Shown here in pieces: positions 44,553 to 52,427 of a DNA stretch of 64,000 bases; position 1 is the stretch's first letter; the number at the start of each line of letters is the position of its first letter. This stretch comes from Streptomyces reniochalinae (GTDB taxonomy: Bacteria; Actinomycetota; Actinomycetes; Streptomycetales; Streptomycetaceae). The translations under genes and the position numbers were made by a program. The notes under the pieces were generated by a model. The model searched no databases, was not told the origin of the DNA, and saw nothing but the letters and a program-made list of their open reading frames with translations. The stretch lies in assembly GCF_003323735.1 (NCBI RefSeq), contig NZ_QOIM01000042.1, forward strand, positions 740,780-804,779. Direction: 5' to 3'.

Positions 44553-44774
44553 GTGCGGACCACCCTGTGGGCACTGGAAGGTCTTGAGCACATCCTGTTC
44601 GGCAGCGGCCGGCGGGTGGCTTGCCGCAACGCGTGGACGGCGGTCCTGGAGGACCGCCGCAGGGCGAGGTCCCGGCTGGAAGCGGAGACGGTGCTGAACG
44701 CGGCGGCCCGGAAAGCGGACACGGTGCTGAACGCGGCGGCCGACCGCCCAGCGCCCGCGACCTCCCGGGGCTGA
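44553..44774 (+). CDS. Small conserved hypothetical protein
   Basis: A 73-residue protein starting VRTTLWALEGLEHILFGSG, basic in the middle, with GGAGGGG five bases before GTG 44553. A small gene occupies this place between lipA and the DUF4191 gene in other Streptomyces. The C-terminal half repeats VLNAAA: a 21-base block at 44688-44708 recurs exactly at 44721-44741, an 11-residue period. No function is known. Confidence 0.65.
   Translation: MRTTLWALEGLEHILFGSGRRVACRNAWTAVLEDRRRARSRLEAETVLNAAARKADTVLNAAADRPAPATSRG
44688..44741 (+). repeat. 21-base direct repeat inside the small ORF
   Basis: The block encoding TVLNAAA occurs at 44688-44708 and 44721-44741 without mismatch, keeping the frame. 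Confidence 0.8.
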
Positions 44775-44872
44775 CCCCGCCACCGGCGCCCGTACCCGCG
44801 CGGAGGGCCCCGAGGACCCTGTACCCCCGGCCGCGCGGCGCAGCACCCGCGGCCCCACGTAAACTTCACCGC

Positions 44873-45562
44873 ATGGCGAGGAAGGACAACACCGAGAACC
44901 CTGGGCGGCTCAAGCAGATCGCCCAGACGTACAAGATGACCCGGCGCGTGGACCGGAAGATCGGTTGGATCCTGGCCGGCGTGGGGCTTGTCACCTTCGG
45001 TGTACTCCTCGCGATCGGCTTCCTGATCGGTCACCCGGTCTACGTGGGCATCGTGGGCGTGCTCCTGGGCCTGCTGGCCTGCGCGATCGTCTTCGGGCGC
45101 CGCGCCGAGCGGGCCGCTTTCGGGCAGATGGAGGGCCAGCCGGGGGCCGCGGCCGCCGTGCTGGAGAACATCGGCAGGGGCTGGCAGGTCACCCCGGCCG
45201 TGGCGATGAACCGCAGCCAGGACATCGTCCACCGGGCCGTCGGCAAGGCCGGCATCGTCCTGGTCGGCGAGGGCAACCCGAACCGGCTGCGCGGCCTGCT
45301 GGCGTCCGAGAAGAAGAAGATGAACCGCGTGGTCGGCGACGTGCCGGTGCACACGATGGTCGTCGGCGACGGTGAGGACCAGGTCGAGCTCAAGAAGCTC
45401 CGGGTGAAGATGATGAAGCTGCCCCGCACGCTCCAGGGCCAGCAGGTCACCCAGATCAACGACCGGCTCCGCGCGCTCGGCGACCTCATGAGCAACATGC
45501 CCATCCCGAAGGGGCCGATGCCCAAGGGCATGAAGCTTCCGAAGGGCCCGCAGGGCCGCTGA
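44873..45562 (+). CDS. DUF4191-family membrane protein
   Basis: A 229-residue protein with two adjacent transmembrane helices (residues 25-70), a cytoplasmic basic N-terminus and a soluble C-terminal domain ending in a Pro/Lys/Met-rich tail. It matches actinobacterial DUF4191 proteins, whose conserved place is between lipA and glnA. The role is unknown. A long palindromic terminator follows. Confidence 0.85.
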   Translation: MARKDNTENPGRLKQIAQTYKMTRRVDRKIGWILAGVGLVTFGVLLAIGFLIGHPVYVGIVGVLLGLLACAIVFGRRAERAAFGQMEGQPGAAAAVLENIGRGWQVTPAVAMNRSQDIVHRAVGKAGIVLVGEGNPNRLRGLLASEKKKMNRVVGDVPVHTMVVGDGEDQVELKKLRVKMMKLPRTLQGQQVTQINDRLRALGDLMSNMPIPKGPMPKGMKLPKGPQGR

Positions 45563-45618
45563 CGGGGCCCACCCGACGGCGGACTCTCCCACGACGAGTC
45601 CCCATGACGAGTCCCACG

Positions 45619-45664
45619 ACGAGGGGGCGGGGACCGCGCACCTGCGCGGTCCCCGCCCCCTCGT
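45619..45664. terminator. Long palindromic bidirectional terminator
   Basis: Arms at 45619-45640 and 45643-45664 are perfect 22-base complements around CC. They lie between the convergent DUF4191 and RDD genes. A second inverted repeat of 11 bases (45696-45706 with 45722-45732) follows. Confidence 0.75.
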
Positions 45665-45776
45665 GCTCGCTCGTCGCGTACTCGCGCTCGCTTGCCGTGT
45701 ACTCGTGCCTACTCGTCGCCTACGAGTACACGGGTATGCCGGTCGGCCGGACCCGCGAGCGATTGCGGCCGCGCTG

Positions 45777-46247
45777 TCAGCCGCGTACCTGGACGGAGCC
45801 CGAGAGCCGGTCGTGGAGGCCCCGGTTGTCGCGGTCCCAGATGAGCGCGGGGACGGCGATGCCGAGCAGCACCGTCCGCACGACCGTGCGCCACACCGGC
45901 AGCTTGCCCAGCCCGTCGAGAGCCACGACGCGCAGCCCCAGCAGCCGCTTGCCCAGGGTGCTGCCGACCGTACCGACCATCAGCACGCTCATGACGACGA
46001 AGACGACCAGCGCCCAGTCGCTGGTGCCCTCCAGCTTCCGGCCGGCCAGCAGCGCGAACGCGGTGAGGGCGGAGAGCGCCCAGTCGATGAAGAGGGCACC
46101 GACCCGGCGGCCGACCGGCGCGAGGGAACCGGGCCCCTCCTCGGGCAGGCCGAGCCGCTTGCCGCGGTAGCCGAAGTCGGCTCCCATGTCCGCGGCCGCC
46201 GCGCGCGGTCCCGACAGCCACGACCCGATTGCTTCCCTGTTGTCCAC
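45777..46247 (-). CDS. RDD-family membrane protein
   Basis: A 156-residue protein with three transmembrane helices and the RDD signature: Arg in GRRVGALFIDWAL with Asp at the helix end, and a C-terminal NRGLHDRLSGS. The RDD domain may act in ion or solute transport. It is divergent from glnA, as is usual in Streptomyces. Confidence 0.88.
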   Translation of the reverse strand: MDNREAIGSWLSGPRAAAADMGADFGYRGKRLGLPEEGPGSLAPVGRRVGALFIDWALSALTAFALLAGRKLEGTSDWALVVFVVMSVLMVGTVGSTLGKRLLGLRVVALDGLGKLPVWRTVVRTVLLGIAVPALIWDRDNRGLHDRLSGSVQVRG

Positions 46248-46375
46248 CCGTCAACGGTATCGCGCCGATTTCCGGCCGCTGTCTCCGGTCGTCGCCGGGC
46301 TCGACGGGGCGGACCACGCTGCTGACCGTGAGCGCGGAACTCCGCATGGTGAGGGCCGGAGAGGTCTCCCGGCGA

Positions 46376-46413
46376 TTAACATCGGCGAAACAAATGAGTC
46401 ATGCTGGAGAAAT
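46376..46413 (+). promoter_or_regulatory. GlnR operator upstream of glnA
   Basis: Four five-base half sites are spaced by exactly six bases: TTAAC (46376), GAAAC (46387), GTCAT (46398) and GAAAT (46409). This fits the gTnAC-n6-GaAAC-n6-GtnAC-n6-GAAAC consensus of actinomycete GlnR. The site ends 94 bases before the glnA start, so nitrogen limitation should activate glnA through GlnR. Confidence 0.8.
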
Positions 46414-46507
46414 GGCCCCTGCCTAGGGTCGGTCTCAGGCGAGCGGCCCCGTGCCGCAGCCGGAGCCGGAGCAAGCCCGTCCCGACGCGGCGGGACTAGG
46501 AGGATGG

Positions 46508-47923
46508 ATGTTCCAGAACGCCGACGAGGCCAAGAAGTACATCGCGGACAACGACATCAAGTTCATCGATGTCCGGTTCTGCGACCTGCCCGGCGTCATG
46601 CAGCACTTCGCCGTGCCGGCGGAGACCTTCGACCCGACCGAGAGCCTGATGTTCGACGGCTCGTCGATCCGCGGCTTCCAGGCGATCCACGAGTCCGACA
46701 TGGCCCTCGTCCCCGACCTGTCCACCGCGCGCCTGGACCCGTTCCGCTCCGAGAAGCACCTCAACATCAACTTCTTCATCCACGACCCGATCACCGGCGA
46801 GCAGTACAGCCGTGACCCGCGGAACGTGGCGAAGAAGGCCGAGGCATACCTGGCCTCCTCCGGCATCGCCGACACCGCGTTCTTCGGCCCGGAGGCCGAG
46901 TTCTACGTCTTCGACGACGTCCGCTTCGAGACGAAGGCGAACGCCGGCTACTACCACATCGACTCCGAGGCGGGCGCCTGGAACACCGGCGCCATCGAGA
47001 CCGGCGGCAACCGCGGCTACAAGGTCCGCTACAAGGGCGGCTACTTCCCGGCCCCGCCCGTCGACCACTTCGCCGACCTGCGCGCCGAGATCTCCCTGGA
47101 GCTGACCAGGGCGGGGCTGGAGGTCGAGCGCCAGCACCACGAGGTCGGCACCGCGGGCCAGGCGGAGATCAACTACAAGTTCAACACGCTGCTGGCCGCC
47201 GCCGACGACCTGATGCTGTTCAAGTACATCGTCAAGAACACGGCCTGGCGCAACGGCAAGACCGCCACCTTCATGCCCAAGCCGATCTTCGGCGACAACG
47301 GCTCCGGCATGCACGTCCACCAGTCCCTGTGGACCGGCGGCGAGCCCCTCTTCCACGACGAGCAGGGCTACGCGGGCCTCTCCGACACCGCCCGCTACTA
47401 CATCGGCGGCATTCTGCGCCACGCCCCCTCGCTGCTCGCCTTCACCAACCCGACGGTGAACTCCTACCACCGCCTGGTCCCCGGCTTCGAGGCCCCGGTC
47501 AACCTGGTCTACTCGCAGCGCAACCGCTCCGCCGCGATGCGGATCCCGATCACGGGCTCCAACCCGAAGGCCAAGCGCGTCGAGTTCCGCGCCCCCGACC
47601 CGTCCTCCAACCCCTACCTCGCCTTCTCGGCGCTGCTCCTCGCGGGCCTGGACGGCATCAAGAACAAGATCGAACCGGCCGAGCCCATCGACAAGGACCT
47701 CTACGAGCTCGCCCCCGAAGAGCACGCCGGCGTCCCCCAGGTCCCCACCTCCCTCCCGGCCGTCCTCGACGCCCTCGAGGCCGACAACGAGTACCTCCAG
47801 GCCGGCGGCGTCTTCACCTCCGACCTCATCGAGACCTGGATCGACTACAAGCGCACCAACGAGATCGCGCCCATGCAGCTGCGGCCCCACCCCCACGAGT
47901 TCGAGCTGTACTTCGACATCTAA
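46508..47923 (+). CDS. glnA: Type I glutamine synthetase
   Basis: A 471-residue enzyme that makes glutamine from glutamate, ammonia and ATP as a dodecamer. Metal and substrate motifs are MFDGSSIRGFQ, FFGPEAEFYVFD, HHEVGTAGQAEIN, GDNGSGMHVHQS and NRSAAMRIP. The adenylylation Tyr is Y399 in DKDLYELAPEE, the target of GlnE. The ATG at 46508 follows AGGAGG. A GlnR box lies upstream and a long hairpin downstream at 48076-48126. Confidence 0.96.
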   Translation: MFQNADEAKKYIADNDIKFIDVRFCDLPGVMQHFAVPAETFDPTESLMFDGSSIRGFQAIHESDMALVPDLSTARLDPFRSEKHLNINFFIHDPITGEQYSRDPRNVAKKAEAYLASSGIADTAFFGPEAEFYVFDDVRFETKANAGYYHIDSEAGAWNTGAIETGGNRGYKVRYKGGYFPAPPVDHFADLRAEISLELTRAGLEVERQHHEVGTAGQAEINYKFNTLLAAADDLMLFKYIVKNTAWRNGKTATFMPKPIFGDNGSGMHVHQSLWTGGEPLFHDEQGYAGLSDTARYYIGGILRHAPSLLAFTNPTVNSYHRLVPGFEAPVNLVYSQRNRSAAMRIPITGSNPKAKRVEFRAPDPSSNPYLAFSALLLAGLDGIKNKIEPAEPIDKDLYELAPEEHAGVPQVPTSLPAVLDALEADNEYLQAGGVFTSDLIETWIDYKRTNEIAPMQLRPHPHEFELYFDI

Positions 47924-48075
47924 AGGCCGGTGTCCGGTGACCTGGGGTGAGCCCTGGAGAGGGCTCATGACCTGCGGGGATGCTTCTCGGTGGTTCTCGT
48001 GGGTCGCCCTGGGTTTCCAGGTCCTTGTGCACCGGGTGTGCACCGGGGACCGAATGCGCTGACACTCCGTCAGAG

Positions 48076-48126
48076 GTAATGAGGGCGGCTGTCCCAGCAA
48101 TGCGATGGGACAGCCGCCCTCATTAC
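48076..48126 (+). terminator. Long perfect hairpin after glnA
   Basis: A perfect 21-base stem (48076-48096 with 48106-48126) closes a nine-base loop about 150 bases past the glnA stop. It marks the edge of conserved DNA before the lower-GC accessory genes. Confidence 0.75.
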
Positions 48127-48616
48127 GTGCTTCTTGGTCTCCAAGTAGTGGGCCAGGCCGGTGTGCCGCGGCGATGTTTGCCGTGGTGCGCTGACCTGGC
48201 CTTTTCGATTGGGTGCGTTGGGGTGGGACGGAGTGAGCGGGGGTGCTGCGGACTGGGTGCGGACTGCCGTGCCGTCACGTCAATGGCACGGACAGTGGGG
48301 TGACGGGCAGGTGGAAGACCCAAAACGGCGGATTACAAGCCCAGGTCAGAGCCCGCCGAACGGCACTGAGTAGGTGTCTGCAAGGTTCATGTGCGCCAGG
48401 GCAGGGCGTTTCGGAAGGTGCTGCCGTGTCGTCCGGACAGTGGCGGCAGGTCCGCTCACGTAGACGGCAACAGTCCGAAGGATCTGGCAAGGCGGGCGGT
48501 CTGTACGCCGACGCGAGCGCGCCCCAAGCTTCCCCGTGAGCCCGCTTGCCCTCTTTTCTGCAGTGTCTGGTCGTAGCACCCTAATTGCGGCACATCTCCA
48601 AGAGAGGAGCACCACG
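48127..48616. other. Gene-poor junction before the accessory region
   Basis: No convincing gene, tRNA or direct-repeat attachment site is seen in these 490 bases. Composition drifts to lower GC toward 48616. The promoter of the three-gene operon should lie near the right end (GAGGAG is at 48604-48609). The left end of imported DNA may be here. Confidence 0.45.
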
Positions 48617-49036
48617 GTGACTACGCCAGCAGAGTTCGCAGGCATGGCCGGTGCGGCCGTTGTCGGCTCGATGGGCACCGCGACGTGGGAGTACGCAAGA
48701 GATCGCGTGCTCGGTCTCTTCCGGCGCCATGCACCGGAAGAGACCGACACGGTGCTGGAGCGACTCGACGGCTACCAGCAAACCGTCGGAACTGCGCCAG
48801 AGCCCGTGCGATCGACTCTCAGCCAGGCTGCTGCCCAGGACGTGACCCAGCTTCTGACCGTCCTTGCAGGGCGGTCAGATGAAGCAGCCGAGGCCGTGCG
48901 TGGTCTCCCGGAGGAGCTACGCGACGTTCCCGCAGGTGGCATCGCTCAACACCGGACAACGTTCCGCAACATCAAGGCCAAAGGCGACGCCATCCTTGGC
49001 GGCCGTGACGTGAACATCAACAAGGGGGAGAAGTGA
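48617..49036 (+). CDS. Unknown small protein, first gene of a coupled three-gene system
   Basis: A 139-residue protein from GTG 48617, with GAGGAG seven bases upstream. The N-terminus has a small-residue helix (AGMAGAAVVGSMGTATWEYA) that could insert in or lie on a membrane, then a basic patch and amphipathic helices. The C-terminus reads ILGGRDVNINKGEK; a similar GRD element is near the start of the next protein. The stop overlaps the next GTG (GTGA). No family is recognised. Its place suggests an adaptor or sensor for the NTPase that follows. Confidence 0.7.
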   Translation: MTTPAEFAGMAGAAVVGSMGTATWEYARDRVLGLFRRHAPEETDTVLERLDGYQQTVGTAPEPVRSTLSQAAAQDVTQLLTVLAGRSDEAAEAVRGLPEELRDVPAGGIAQHRTTFRNIKAKGDAILGGRDVNINKGEK

Positions 49037-51054
49037 CTGGGCACCACGACAGCGAGGATGACGACTACAGACTCAAGGCCGAAGGGGTCGACGCAGGCAG
49101 AGACGCATATCTCGTAGCGGGTGACTTCACGCAGTACACAGGGCTCCAGCAGTTGATTCCGCATGCCCTGGGGAGGTCCAGCATCTTACGTGCGGAGTAT
49201 GTCTCGCCAGCGGTGCGTGCTGCCCGGCCGGAATTAGCCCCTCCGTCACAAGACTCTTCGCTTGGGCCCGGCGTGATGATCGTGGTGGGGGGGCCGCGCT
49301 CGGGTCGCCGCACAACAGCATTGCGGATCCTGGATTCCTGGCTCCCTTCTTTCGGGCCTGTATATGAGCTGTACCCGGATTGGGACGAGGAGGATACTTC
49401 ACTCGTTCCTTGTAGGCCGGGCGTAGGATACCTGCTCAACTTGACGGGGAGTCAGTCACCGCTCAGCTCGAAATTCATCCAGCAGCTTCCCGGCTATGCG
49501 CAGCGTGCGAAGGAAATCAGCTCATGCCTGATGATCGTTGCCACCGAGTACGTTGCGGGTCCGCTCCTCACGCCAGGTCAGTCTGAGGCTGCCGTACCGA
49601 CTATCAAAGTCGACCGTCCGCAGCCCGTCGATGTGGTGCGCCGCCGTATCGAGACTGCCCCCGATCCGGTCCAGCGCTCTCGGGTGGCTTGGCTGCAATC
49701 GGGGCAGAGCGACTTCGCGGAACTACTAAACGGTGATGAGTCGCCTGGCGAGGCGGTCCGGCTGGCCGAAATCATGCTGGCAGCTGATGGACCGAATGAC
49801 AGGGAAGCTGTGGACCAGTACCGCGGCTGGAAACACAAGCTCACCGAGTGGTTCGGCGGTGACGATGAGTCCGCGCCGGCAGTCCGTGCGCGGCAGATCG
49901 CCGCAGCTTGCCTAGACGGTGCTGACGGGCGCATCGTTCTGGACGCGGCGGATCTCCTTTTGCCTTACGAGGAGTTCAACTGGCCTCGCAGCATAGGCGG
50001 CCCTCTAGCCGGAGCTGACGAAGCCCAGCGCTGTGAGGCTGCGGATCTGCACTTCGCAAACGGCAAGATCTCCATCAACCACAAGCGCCCCGGGGCGGGG
50101 CCGGCGCTGCTCAGGCATGTGTGGCGTACTCGCCCGCAGGTAGTTCCGCTCCTGCGACGCTGGCTCGGCGAGATCAGCGGACCGAAGGGGATTGCTGCCG
50201 GGTATCTCGACAAGATCGCCGAGGCGCTAGGAAGTGTAGCCGAGAGCGAGGGAGTCGGCGTCGTCCTCGAACTGATCGAACAGTGGCTGGAAGCCGACAG
50301 CGCTCAGCACACGAATCTCGCTTGCGACGTGCTTGCTCAGCTTAGCCTTGACCCGGCTAATGGAGCCCGTGTTCGGCAGGAGCTCGGAGGCTGGGCAAAG
50401 GCAATCACCAAGCCTGATCGTCAGCGTGCGGTCATCACGGTCTGTCGCGGAAAAATGGGGAAGGAGTACCCGTCAATCGCCCTAAAGCGCATGCAGTATG
50501 TGTTGGAGCGGGAGTCCGGGGAGTCCATACGCCAGGAGGCCGTCACCACCGTAGCCGTACTCCTCACCGACCCCGACCAAGGGGCACGAACGCTGAAGAC
50601 CCTTTCCGACTGGGCAACAGGTGACGTACCGGACGGACGCCATCGCACACTCTTCCTCAACGCTTTCGACCAGTCAGGATCAGCACTCGAAGAACGAAAT
50701 ACCGACCCGGCACTCGGCTTGTTGGCAAGGGATGGTGAACTGGGCCAGGCCGTACAGAGTCTGCTGCAAAAGGGCTGGGGAGCTGTTTGGGCGAGTCCCG
50801 GCCTGCGCCCCAGAGCATCTCGGGTCCTCGCTCGTTGGGCGGCAGCGGCCGAGGCCGGGCTGCTTCCCGCTGATGCGGTGGAAGCTGTCATCAGCGCAAT
50901 CTTCGCTGAGCAGGCAGATGCCCTTAGTGATGACCTTGATCGAGTCATCGGCGGTGAGGGGGCCTTCCGTCGACAGCTCCGAGGGGCATTTGTGCAGACC
51001 GTTCGCGATCGTGCCGATCGCGGTAGTCGCGACGAAGCGCGGCAGGTGGCGTGA
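49033..51054 (+). CDS. Predicted P-loop NTPase with helical-repeat C-terminus
   Basis: A 673-residue protein. Residues 22-35 hold GRDAYLVAGDFTQY, a glycine/aspartate strand element often seen next to effector or NTPase modules in actinomycete conflict proteins. A Walker-A-like loop, GGPRSGRRTT (86-95), has Arg where Lys is usual. Further NTPase-like strands are GVGYLLNLTG and LMIVATEY. From about residue 280 to the end the protein is helical, HEAT-like (AEALGSVAESEGVGVVLELI). Two Leu codons are TTA (49186 and 49234), so translation should need bldA tRNA. Base composition is lower in GC than in the core genes. Function unknown; a STAND-like sensor is the best guess. Confidence 0.7.
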   Translation: MTGHHDSEDDDYRLKAEGVDAGRDAYLVAGDFTQYTGLQQLIPHALGRSSILRAEYVSPAVRAARPELAPPSQDSSLGPGVMIVVGGPRSGRRTTALRILDSWLPSFGPVYELYPDWDEEDTSLVPCRPGVGYLLNLTGSQSPLSSKFIQQLPGYAQRAKEISSCLMIVATEYVAGPLLTPGQSEAAVPTIKVDRPQPVDVVRRRIETAPDPVQRSRVAWLQSGQSDFAELLNGDESPGEAVRLAEIMLAADGPNDREAVDQYRGWKHKLTEWFGGDDESAPAVRARQIAAACLDGADGRIVLDAADLLLPYEEFNWPRSIGGPLAGADEAQRCEAADLHFANGKISINHKRPGAGPALLRHVWRTRPQVVPLLRRWLGEISGPKGIAAGYLDKIAEALGSVAESEGVGVVLELIEQWLEADSAQHTNLACDVLAQLSLDPANGARVRQELGGWAKAITKPDRQRAVITVCRGKMGKEYPSIALKRMQYVLERESGESIRQEAVTTVAVLLTDPDQGARTLKTLSDWATGDVPDGRHRTLFLNAFDQSGSALEERNTDPALGLLARDGELGQAVQSLLQKGWGAVWASPGLRPRASRVLARWAAAAEAGLLPADAVEAVISAIFAEQADALSDDLDRVIGGEGAFRRQLRGAFVQTVRDRADRGSRDEARQVA

Positions 51055-51791
51055 CGGTGGTGAGAATGCCCCGTCGACGAGACCGTGGCAGCAGCGGCAC
51101 GCGTTTCATCACCCGTCTCGAAAGCGCTAACCATGGGCTGTATTTCGAGGCCAGGATCACCTACGGCTGGCAACGTGTGCCGGAGCAAGGGCCACTATTG
51201 TACGGCGATGAAGTGGCACGGTCACTCCTTCGTGACCTCGCTTCCCGTATTTGCGCCGATTATCCGGTGCTGTTGAACCGGGAAGCGCAGGACGCAGTGA
51301 ATGCCGAGCTTGGCCAGCCAATCTGCGGAGACCCGCGTTTGGAGGTTACCGGACGTGTGCGTCTCTCTGTAGCGGATCACACCGTGGCCATCGCACGGCG
51401 CCGTGTAGAAGCTGCCGAACAGCAGCGGCTGGCGGAGGCCGCCGAAACCGCACGCCTGGAAATCCTCCGTGAGCGGCTGCTCGACCAGCACCTCGGACCA
51501 GTCTGGTGGGTCGATCGTTACGCGGACCTGCAGTTCGCCACAGGGGACCCCAAGCAGAAGACGAAGTCGGTACTGGATGCATATGAGTTGATCGCCGACC
51601 TGCTACGCAGAACCGACCCCGAGCGCAGGGCGGACGACGAGATGGCCGCATTACGCGCACGAGCAAGCGAACTGCTTGCCACTCTGGAGGACCCAGCCAC
51701 GCGTAAACGGGCCGGAAATTTGCTAGAGGCCATGGTCGCTACCTTTACATCGCCCGTTGAAGGGACGAGTGATGGCAACGACGAGTTATGA
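51051..51791 (+). CDS. Unknown protein with coiled coil, third gene of the coupled system
   Basis: A 246-residue protein starting at GTG 51051 and overlapping the NTPase stop by four bases. It has a beta-rich N-terminal part (FITRLESANHGLYFEARITY), then a charged coiled coil around residues 108-148 (RRRVEAAEQQRLAEAAETAR), and a helical C-terminus. A beta domain followed by a coiled coil recalls SPFH proteins, but the match is not firm. One TTA codon lies at 51651. Coupling to the two genes before it suggests a shared complex. Confidence 0.68.
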   Translation: MTVVRMPRRRDRGSSGTRFITRLESANHGLYFEARITYGWQRVPEQGPLLYGDEVARSLLRDLASRICADYPVLLNREAQDAVNAELGQPICGDPRLEVTGRVRLSVADHTVAIARRRVEAAEQQRLAEAAETARLEILRERLLDQHLGPVWWVDRYADLQFATGDPKQKTKSVLDAYELIADLLRRTDPERRADDEMAALRARASELLATLEDPATRKRAGNLLEAMVATFTSPVEGTSDGNDEL

Positions 51792-51892
51792 CACCCGCCA
51801 ATGAGCCTCCTGAGCAGCAACGGTCGGCTCGCCGCCTGATAGCAGGTCGGGCGAGTCGCATCGTGAACCTAGAATGAGCTCCTGGGACGGCG

Positions 51893-52393
51893 TCAGCGCC
51901 AGCCGTCGAGGGAGACCTGGGGTCCGTCGGTGAGATAGCGGTGCAGGGCGCTGGCGGTGGTGTCCACGAACTCTTCGGGGATGGCCTTGACGTCGACCCA
52001 GCGGACTTGGGCGTGCTTGCCGGGCTCGCGGTTTTCGGGCTCGCCGGTCCAGTCGTGGGTGGTGAAGACGACGGTGAAGAAGCCGTTGGGGGCTTCGACG
52101 CCGCGGGCGCCGTGGATGAGGTGAGCGACGCGGAGGGATTCGGGCTTCACCGTCAGGCCGGTCTCTTCGTACAGCTCGCGTACGGCGGTGTCGGTGATGG
52201 GCTCACCGGGGTCGTTCTTGCCGACCGGCAGGTCCCATTTCCCTTGCGCGAACTTGGCGTTGGGGCCGCGCTGGAGGAGCAGGACGCGGTCGTTGGCGGT
52301 GTCGTGGACGATGACCGCGGCGACCAGCAGGGTCATCGATTCCAGGGCGGGCGGCAGGGTGCTGGGCGGGTTGTCGGTGTGCGGCTGGGCCAC
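51893..52393 (-). CDS. NUDIX hydrolase
   Basis: A 166-residue protein with a complete Nudix box (GKNDPGEPITDTAVRELYEE, then TGL) around residues 58-80, which binds metal and cleaves nucleoside-diphosphate-linked compounds. The starting strand LLVAAVIVHDTANDRVLLLQ is typical of MutT-like members. It lies 34 bases downstream of an HTH regulator gene on the same strand. The substrate is unknown. Confidence 0.88.
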   Translation of the reverse strand: MAQPHTDNPPSTLPPALESMTLLVAAVIVHDTANDRVLLLQRGPNAKFAQGKWDLPVGKNDPGEPITDTAVRELYEETGLTVKPESLRVAHLIHGARGVEAPNGFFTVVFTTHDWTGEPENREPGKHAQVRWVDVKAIPEEFVDTTASALHRYLTDGPQVSLDGWR

Positions 52394-52427
52394 GGTGTTC
52401 CCTTCGTTCGCCGGGGTGGTGGGGATG

